Both the position numbers and the translations under genes were made by a program. A model generated the notes under the pieces. That model had not been told where the DNA came from. It was given only the letters and a program-made list of their open reading frames with translations, and did not search any database. 40,713 nucleotides of DNA, from contig CAILQW010000047.1 in assembly GCA_903836515.1 (NCBI GenBank), positions 1-40,713 on the forward strand, in the 5' to 3' direction. Source of the stretch: Candidatus Omnitrophota bacterium (GTDB lineage Bacteria; Omnitrophota; Gorgyraeia; Zapsychrales; Fredricksoniimonadaceae). How positions within the stretch are numbered: the stretch's first letter is position 1; each line of letters opens with the position of its first letter. This document shows, piece after piece, positions 36,506-40,713 of the stretch.

Positions 36506-37411
36506 TCAGGATTTTTCTGTCGTCTTGTTGAACTTAACTGGGCTTTTGCGGGAGATGCGAATCACCTCACCGTCAGCCAAGTCAATTGAAACGCTTTGAT
36601 ACTGCTTTTCTTTAATGATCTTCATGAGCTCATTTGAGCCGTCAACCTTCTCGGCAAGCTCTTCATAGGTATCGGTCTGATAGATCCGCCCGTCCTTCAA
36701 GTGGACCGTAATACTCCGGAAATCTTTGGACCGGACAAGGCTCAAAAGGTGAAACTCGGCGTCATTTTTGACCACGGCTTGGCCTTGAAGTTCGAAAAGT
36801 TTCTCATACCACGCATCGCCATCAGGCAGGGGCGGTTTCTTCAAGAGCTCAAAGATCTTGTTAACCAAAGGATTAAGGCGAAGGATGAGAAAGTCTTTGG
36901 CGTTCTTCTTTCGAAAGAAACCAGTCTGAATAAGCGCGGCCATATCAAGGTCGTTGAGGATAAAAAAATCATCTTGTAGGTCTGTGAAGAGGCAGACCGT
37001 ATAACCAGCCGGTGTTATGCAATTTATTGTGTGCTGAAGGTTGTTGAATTTGTCTTTCTCGAACTTGTCTTGCAGGCGTTTGATGCTTTCGAAAGAGATG
37101 CCAAACTTGTCCCTAAGTTCCTTACAGATGAGGATGGTAAAGAAATCATCGGGGGTAAACTTACGCCACGCATCCACTGTGTCCCTGCTTGAGGGGATCG
37201 CGCCTTTCTCATCCCAGCTGTTGAGTTGCCGGTAAGACATGCCAGACGCCTTGTTGAGGTCGCTGGCGGTCAGGTCTTTGTCGGTTGAGATCGGTGAGTC
37301 TGATTGTTCACCGGATCCGGGTTGGCTTGGGTTTACTTGACCGACCTCCGGAGAGGGATTAACCACTTCTTGACTCGGAATACTGTCTTGGGGGTTTGTT
37401 TGGTTTGTCAT
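36506..37411 (-). CDS. MerR-like helix-turn-helix regulator
   Basis: The 301-residue protein has a disordered Ser/Pro/Gln-rich N-terminus (1 to about 45), then a MerR-type winged helix (LTASDLNKASGMSYRQLNSWDEKGAI and RKFTPDDFFTILICKELRDK, about 48-115), then a C-terminal domain of about 180 residues without recognised motifs; it includes two similar segments near the end (SITVHLKDGRIYQTD and SVSIDLADGEVIRIS) that suggest a small duplicated beta unit. It probably regulates genes of the element, including itself. The ATG at 37411 is preferred over 37423 because the promoter at 37419-37447 ends just before it; a longer frame to 37657 has no support. Confidence 0.7.
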   Translation of the reverse strand: MTNQTNPQDSIPSQEVVNPSPEVGQVNPSQPGSGEQSDSPISTDKDLTASDLNKASGMSYRQLNSWDEKGAIPSSRDTVDAWRKFTPDDFFTILICKELRDKFGISFESIKRLQDKFEKDKFNNLQHTINCITPAGYTVCLFTDLQDDFFILNDLDMAALIQTGFFRKKNAKDFLILRLNPLVNKIFELLKKPPLPDGDAWYEKLFELQGQAVVKNDAEFHLLSLVRSKDFRSITVHLKDGRIYQTDTYEELAEKVDGSNELMKIIKEKQYQSVSIDLADGEVIRISRKSPVKFNKTTEKS

Positions 37412-37418
37412 GGCCTCA

Positions 37419-37447
37419 AGCATAATACATTCAGATTGTACGGTCAA
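37419..37447 (-). promoter_or_regulatory. Possible promoter of the MerR-like gene
   Basis: On the minus strand: TTGACC (37447-37442), a 17-bp spacer and TATGCT (37424-37419). The predicted start falls at or next to the ATG at 37411, again suggesting a leaderless or nearly leaderless mRNA. Confidence 0.4.
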
Positions 37448-37455
37448 GTATAATT

Positions 37456-37475
37456 TAACGATTATTGAACCGTTA
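37456..37475. promoter_or_regulatory. Possible operator, inverted repeat TAACG-N10-CGTTA
   Basis: A perfect 5-bp inverted repeat with a 10-bp A/T-rich spacer sits 8 bp upstream of the -35 box of the MerR-like gene, flanked by TATAAT on both sides. The spacing suits a dimeric regulator, possibly the MerR-like protein itself. Confidence 0.35.
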
Positions 37476-37505
37476 GGTATAATCTGCTTGCTCTGACAGG
37501 TTTTC

Positions 37506-37724
37506 GGGTCCTTACGGCGCTTTAGCCGCGGGTCGGCGCGACCGCGGACCCTCAGTGATATTAGTCCCAAAAATCGATGTCCATGTCCACGCAATTGGGG
37601 GTATCGGGGAAACCTCCACAAAAGGTCAAAATGCTTGTTTTCGTCGGTAATCGGCAAATACGACGGTTAAGAGCGGTCCTCCAAGGGGTCCAAAAAGGCC
37701 ATTTTGATGGACATCGATGGACAT
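37506..37724. other. Structured non-coding region with branched fold and inverted short repeats
   Basis: This covers most of the gap between the divergent MerR-like and HTH genes (37412-37876). At 37506-37551 GGGTCC pairs with GGACCC and encloses two small hairpins (CGGC/GCCG at 37515-37528 and GGTC/GACC at 37531-37543), a three-way-junction fold. At 37577-37589 and 37708-37724 two pairs of the 7-mer ATGTCCA lie in opposite orientation, within the 10-bp inverted pair TCGATGTCCA (37574-37583) / TGGACATCGA (37708-37717). No gene is seen here. It could be a recombination, replication or control site of the element. Confidence 0.5.
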
Positions 37725-37801
37725 GATTTCAGAAAACCTCATGCGCCATTCTCGGGCACCCCCTCTCTTCTCAAACGAAGAGGCCCAAACCGTTATTCTC
37801 G

Positions 37802-37842
37802 TTGACTCTCGGGGGAAAGAGGATTAAACTACGAACTAGTTT
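37802..37842 (+). promoter_or_regulatory. Promoter and overlapping operator of the HTH-DUF1016 operon
   Basis: TTGACT at 37802-37807, a 17-bp spacer and TAAACT at 37825-37830. A perfect inverted repeat AAACTA-N5-TAGTTT (37826-37831 with 37837-37842) covers the -10 box and the start site, the position of a repressor operator. Confidence 0.5.
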
Positions 37843-37876
37843 GATTGCCAGCAGATAAAAAGTTGAGGTGACGACC

Positions 37877-38053
37877 ATGGAAGACCTTAAACAATATTTG
37901 ACTATCCCGCAAGTTGCGGAAAAACTTGGCTTCTGCCCCGATTGGGTCAGGATCCTGATCAAAAAGAAACAACTTCGCGCCGTCAAGATCGGACAATGGA
38001 AGGTCCGGCCGGAGGATGTCGAGGCGTTTATTAAAATGAGACGAAATTATTGA
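37877..38053 (+). CDS. Excisionase-like helix-turn-helix protein
   Basis: The 58-residue protein is a single HTH_17/excisionase-type winged helix (YLTIPQVAEKLGFCPDWVRI then KIGQWKVRPEDVEAFI). Such proteins bind DNA as excisionases (recombination directionality factors) or as small regulators. GAGGTG at 37865-37870 places the start at the ATG at 37877 and not at the GTG at 37868, which is part of that ribosome site. It is followed 7 bp later by the DUF1016 gene with the same GAGGTG arrangement, so the two form an operon. In this integrative element it may direct excision by the serine recombinase or repress its own promoter at 37802-37842. Confidence 0.8.
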   Translation: MEDLKQYLTIPQVAEKLGFCPDWVRILIKKKQLRAVKIGQWKVRPEDVEAFIKMRRNY

Positions 38054-38060
38054 GGTGAAA

Positions 38061-39179
38061 ATGAAGACATCTCCTAAGAAAAGCGGCATGACCTTTCATG
38101 ATCTTGTTTTATCAATCAAGGGCGTTCATGAGCAGTGCCTCGTTCAGGCGACAAAAGCCGTTAATATCAGTTTGACCTTGCGTAATTGGATGATTGGTTA
38201 CCAGATATTGGAATATGAGCAGGGCGGGCTTGATCGCGCCAACTATGGTTCTCGTGTTATAGAAAAGTTGGCATCAACACTCCATAAGGAGATTGATCAA
38301 TGCTATACAGGGCGCTACCTGCGCTTATGCCGACAGCTTTATGAGGTATACCCGCAAATTGGGAAATCAGTGATTTCCAAATCCGACACGCCTCAAAATT
38401 GGAAATCGTTGATTTCCGAATCGTCCGTCAAGAAACCATCCCTTCAAGCCGAATATAATTTTGTTCCGACGGAAGAGTTGATTCAACAACTGTCGTTTAC
38501 TCATTTTATTGAGCTTTTTAAATGCGAGAATCCTCTCAAGCGAGCTTTTTACGAGCATGAATGTATTCGTGGCAATTGGTCGGTACGGGAACTCAAACGT
38601 CAAATTGTGACGCTGTACTTTGAACGTTCCGGCTTATCAAAAAACAAAAAGAAGCTCGCGGCATTAGTAGCCCAGAAAGCACAGACAGATAAACCGGAAT
38701 TTACCGTCCGGGATCCGTATATATTTGAATTCCTCGGGTTAAAGCCCCAAGAGGTTATGGGCGAGTCCCACCTTGAAGACGCGCTTCTGGATCGTTTACA
38801 GGAATTCTTGCTGGAGCTTGGCCACGGCTTTTGTTTTGAAGCCCGTCAGAAACGCATTCTACTTGACGATGAACATGCTTTTGTCGATCTCGTTTTCTAT
38901 CACCGCATTCTGAAATGCCACGTGCTTATTGAACTGAAGGCAGATGAGTTTAAGCATGAGCATGTGGGTCAGCTTAACACTTATGTTAACTGGTACCGGA
39001 AGAATGCCATGTCCCCCGGTGATAATCCGCCGGTCGGCATCTTGCTATGTACGCGCAAGAATCATGCAAAAATTGAGTACGCGCTGGCCGGGATGGACAA
39101 CAAGCTGTTTGTGAAGAAGTATCAGCTGGAGTTACCCAAGAAGGAAGAGATTCAGAAATTCTTGGAAGCCCAGATGTAG
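38061..39179 (+). CDS. DUF1016 (YhcG-like) PD-(D/E)XK nuclease family protein
   Basis: The 372-residue protein has the DUF1016 N-terminal helical domain (about 10-165, with NWMIGYQILEYEQGG and YGSRVIEKLA) and a C-terminal PD-(D/E)XK nuclease-like domain with the active-site pattern FVDLVFYHR ... VLIELKADEF. Homologues (YhcG family) occur with restriction-modification, toxin-antitoxin and mobile loci; their biochemical target is poorly defined. The ATG at 38061 is preferred, with GAGG at 38052-38055; a GTG at 38055 would add two residues. It is the apparent cargo gene of the tRNA-Glu element, cotranscribed with the HTH gene. A defence or element-maintenance role is inferred. Confidence 0.85.
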   Translation: MKTSPKKSGMTFHDLVLSIKGVHEQCLVQATKAVNISLTLRNWMIGYQILEYEQGGLDRANYGSRVIEKLASTLHKEIDQCYTGRYLRLCRQLYEVYPQIGKSVISKSDTPQNWKSLISESSVKKPSLQAEYNFVPTEELIQQLSFTHFIELFKCENPLKRAFYEHECIRGNWSVRELKRQIVTLYFERSGLSKNKKKLAALVAQKAQTDKPEFTVRDPYIFEFLGLKPQEVMGESHLEDALLDRLQEFLLELGHGFCFEARQKRILLDDEHAFVDLVFYHRILKCHVLIELKADEFKHEHVGQLNTYVNWYRKNAMSPGDNPPVGILLCTRKNHAKIEYALAGMDNKLFVKKYQLELPKKEEIQKFLEAQM

Positions 39180-39199
39180 CTGAATGCCGTTCGTTATAA

Positions 39200-39262
39200 A
39201 ACTTGCACCATAGGTGCAAGAAATCAACTCCTGTGGCGCATAACGCTCACCATTAGTGAGAG
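39200..39262. repeat. Pair of similar hairpins after the DUF1016 gene
   Basis: CTTGCAC-CATAG-GTGCAAG (39200-39218) and CTCAC-CATTA-GTGAG (39248-39262) share loop type (CATxx), flanking ATAA on the left and AAT..ACTCC/ACTTCC-like bases on the right, so they look like two diverged copies of one unit. Neither has a T-run; they may act as an mRNA 3' end or be REP-type elements. Confidence 0.5.
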
Positions 39263-39334
39263 AATTGACTTCCATCTTCCCCCGCCCGATCGAACATGTC
39301 AAAAAGTGGCAGAATCCAGAATCATAGTGTAAAC

Positions 39335-39375
39335 TTTAAACATAATTAAAGGGATTTCCCCAGATTATGTTTAAA
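39335..39375 (+). promoter_or_regulatory. Long leader hairpin just before the secreted-protein gene
   Basis: A perfect 12-bp inverted repeat pairs 39335-39346 (TTTAAACATAAT) with 39364-39375 (ATTATGTTTAAA). The 17-nt loop holds a small GGG-ATTT-CCC hairpin. The right arm abuts the ribosome site AAAGGAA (39374-39380), so folding could limit access to it. It may equally be an operator. Confidence 0.45.
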
Positions 39376-39386
39376 AGGAACCATTG

Positions 39387-40583
39387 ATGACATCGCCCCC
39401 ATCACGTTGGCGCAAGATGATTGCGTTTTTTGTTTTATTTGCTTTCCTGACTTCCAATGGAATTGCGCCGGTTCGCTATGCCTATGGGCAGGAATTGTTT
39501 CAGCTACCGCAACCCGGGACGCGTGTCAGTTTAAGCCCTGCGTTCGCGCCACCGCTTCTTAAAGGCGTCAAGGTGTACGCGGACAATCCTTTCCGGTTAG
39601 ATTTCATCCTCGACAAGGGCAACTCCAACGATTCAACCGACCAGTTAAAATTAGAATCAACCCGCCTGATCAAGTATTTCCTCGCCTCGATCACTGTTCC
39701 TGAGAAAGACCTATGGGTCAACCTGTCCCCTTATGAGAGAAATCGTATCGTCCCAGACGCTTTTGGTGTGACGGAGATGGGTCGTGATCTTCTGGCGCAG
39801 GACTACATGCTCAAGCAAATTACCGCGTCCGTGATCTATCCTGAAGGCGAGGTCGGCAAGACGTTCTGGGCTAAGGTGTACGCCGAGGCGCAGAAGCGTT
39901 ACGGCACTTCGGATGTCCCGGTTGACACCTTTAACAAGGTCTGGATCGTGCCGGAGAAAGCGGTCGTTTATGAAAGCAAGGACTCGGCCTATGTTGTTGA
40001 AAGCAGGCTCAAGGTCATGCTGGAGGAGGATTACCTCGCCCTTGAGAAGAACACGACTGCTAAAGACAAGAGCGCGCCAGCGACCAACAAGCTTGGGTCT
40101 GATATTGTTCGTGAGGTCGTGATCCCCATCCTTGAGAAAGAGGTCAATGAGGGAAAGAACTTCGCCCAGCTCAGGCAGGTCTATCATTCGCTTATCTTGG
40201 CCGTCTGGTACAAGGATAAGGTCAAGGAGAGCATATTCGGCAAGGTCTACGTCGATCAAAAGAAGACCGGTGGAGTCGATATAGAGGACAAGGCGGAAAA
40301 AGAGAAGATTTGGGCCCAGTACGTCGTGGCGTTCAAGAAGGGCGCGTACAACTACATCAAGGAAGATATTGATCCGTCCACCCAACAGGCTATGCCAAGG
40401 AAGTATTTCTCGGGTGGAATAACGTTCAATGTGAGCAAGATCAAGAACGCCGCGCAAAGAACGCAAGTTCCTTCGGGGGTTTTAGATCATGCCAGTATTG
40501 TTAAGGTCAAGCTTGATGCGGCAATGACAGCAAAGGAGTCGGATGCATCGATGAATTACAGATGGAGAGAGTTGCTAGTGTAG
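39387..40583 (+). pseudogene. Omnitrophota-type modular secreted protein, N-terminal part, truncated near an insertion sequence
   Basis: The 398-residue frame starts at ATG 39387 with AAGGAA 6 bases upstream. It has a signal peptide (KMIAFFVLFAFLTSNGIAPV, then YAYGQE with likely cleavage after AYG) and the conserved block FQLPQPGTRVSLSPAF ... NPFRLDFILDKGN, which I recall as the shared N-terminus of many large Omnitrophota proteins. The rest, to about residue 370, is the conserved part with YFSGGITFNVSKI. It stops at 40581-40583 soon after the usual variable region should begin, and an IS630-type transposase end lies 6 bp further. I infer that insertion removed the C-terminal part. The function of the family is unknown to me. 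Confidence 0.65.
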
Positions 40584-40713
40584 TGTCCCTAACACTTCTT
40601 TACTTTTGATATTTTTTCTAATATACGCTCAACCGGGGCACTCCAAATGAACACTTTTGGATTTTGGTTATGATTATCAATAAATTTATAGATTGCTTCA
40701 ATCAAGACGGGGA
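40584..40713 (-). mobile_element. End of an IS630-family insertion sequence (runs off the window)
   Basis: The window ends inside an insertion sequence: its left end, with a likely terminal repeat near TGTCCCTAACAC at 40584-40595, follows directly on the truncated gene, and the transposase C-terminus is read on the minus strand. The base composition is clearly more A/T-rich than its neighbour. Confidence 0.6.
40589..40713 (-). CDS. IS630-family transposase, C-terminal end (partial)
   Basis: On the minus strand a frame enters at the right edge and ends at the TAG at 40591-40589. The last 40 or so residues, with FIDNHNQNPKVFIWSAPVER and ILEKISK, match the typical C-terminus of IS630/Tc1-like DDE transposases (helix, N-x-x-P-x-x-F-x-W, then a helix). 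The rest, including the DDE residues, lies outside the window. Confidence 0.75.
   Translation of the reverse strand, partial: PVLIEAIYKFIDNHNQNPKVFIWSAPVERILEKISKVKKC

Larger units (their letters stand above)
34695..39179. mobile_element. Integrative element at the 3' end of tRNA-Glu (right end not located)
   Basis: A serine recombinase lies against tRNA-Glu with its stop codon inside the tRNA, followed by a small conserved-looking ORF, a MerR-like regulator, a structured non-coding region, an excisionase-like HTH and a DUF1016 nuclease. This is a typical integrase-regulator-cargo order. No repeat of the tRNA 3' end is visible to the right in this window, so the far boundary is unknown; the region up to the truncated secreted-protein gene at 39387 may or may not belong to it. 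Confidence 0.6.

Noticed and set aside
36400-40713. Second copy of the tRNA-Glu 3' end as right att site
   Set aside because: I looked for the T-arm and acceptor sequence to the right of the recombinase and found no convincing match in the window.

Overview
The window looks like a chromosomal segment of an uncultivated bacterium, most likely Omnitrophota (candidate phylum OP3). This rests mainly on the two edge genes. The signal-peptide block of the gene at 39387 (RYAYGQELFQLPQPGTRVSL, then a conserved block ending FRLDFILDKG) and the C-terminal cassette of the gene at 183 (GGIDFDPALLNLKV ... TPVIINIAPVKSLLPALG) are modules I associate with Omnitrophota modular secreted proteins. No rRNA or marker gene is present to prove it. 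Everything here comes from reading the sequence; no database search was run.

Layout. 1-3400: a C-terminal protein fragment, a TMTC-like membrane/TPR protein and a peptidoglycan-binding lipoprotein. 3400-5270: a GAF-GAF-ANTAR regulator gene bracketed by inverted copies of two structured repeats (here called A and B). 5300-26900: a long co-oriented block of nitrogen/glutamine genes: glutamine synthetase III, glutamine-dependent NAD synthetase, a GT2 glycosyltransferase, gltB-gltD, a TPR lipoprotein, lnt, a Q/A-rich exported protein, carA-carB, purF and pyrG. 27000-29000: tRNA-Leu(GAG), rpe and a pilin-like protein with Cys-rich repeats. 29057-34386, minus strand: a FIST protein, hybrid-free histidine kinase and GGDEF response-regulator operon, then amtB-glnK. 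34659-39200: tRNA-Glu(CTC) with an integrated element (serine recombinase ending inside the tRNA, MerR-like regulator, excisionase-like HTH, DUF1016 nuclease). 39200-40713: an Omnitrophota-type secreted protein cut short next to an IS630-family transposase end.

How it works together. One enzyme makes glutamine (GSIII), five use it (NadE, GltB, CarA, PurF, PyrG), and AmtB and PII bring in ammonium and sense nitrogen status. The most interesting signal is a candidate RNA regulon. The leaders of glnN and of amtB, 29 kb apart and on opposite strands, each carry a strong promoter, an intrinsic terminator before the start codon, and a small hairpin with the identical hexaloop AAUGAC whose 3' arm is also the 5' arm of that terminator. 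Upstream in each leader is a second hairpin with an A-x-x-G-x-x hexaloop. This is the architecture of ANTAR antitermination targets, and an ANTAR protein is encoded immediately upstream of glnN. The inferred model is that the GAF-GAF-ANTAR protein senses a small ligand and permits read-through into both genes.

Other unusual points: PII has Glu at position 51 in place of the modified Tyr, AmtB has Glu in place of the first pore His, and the FIST operon appears to be transcribed leaderless.
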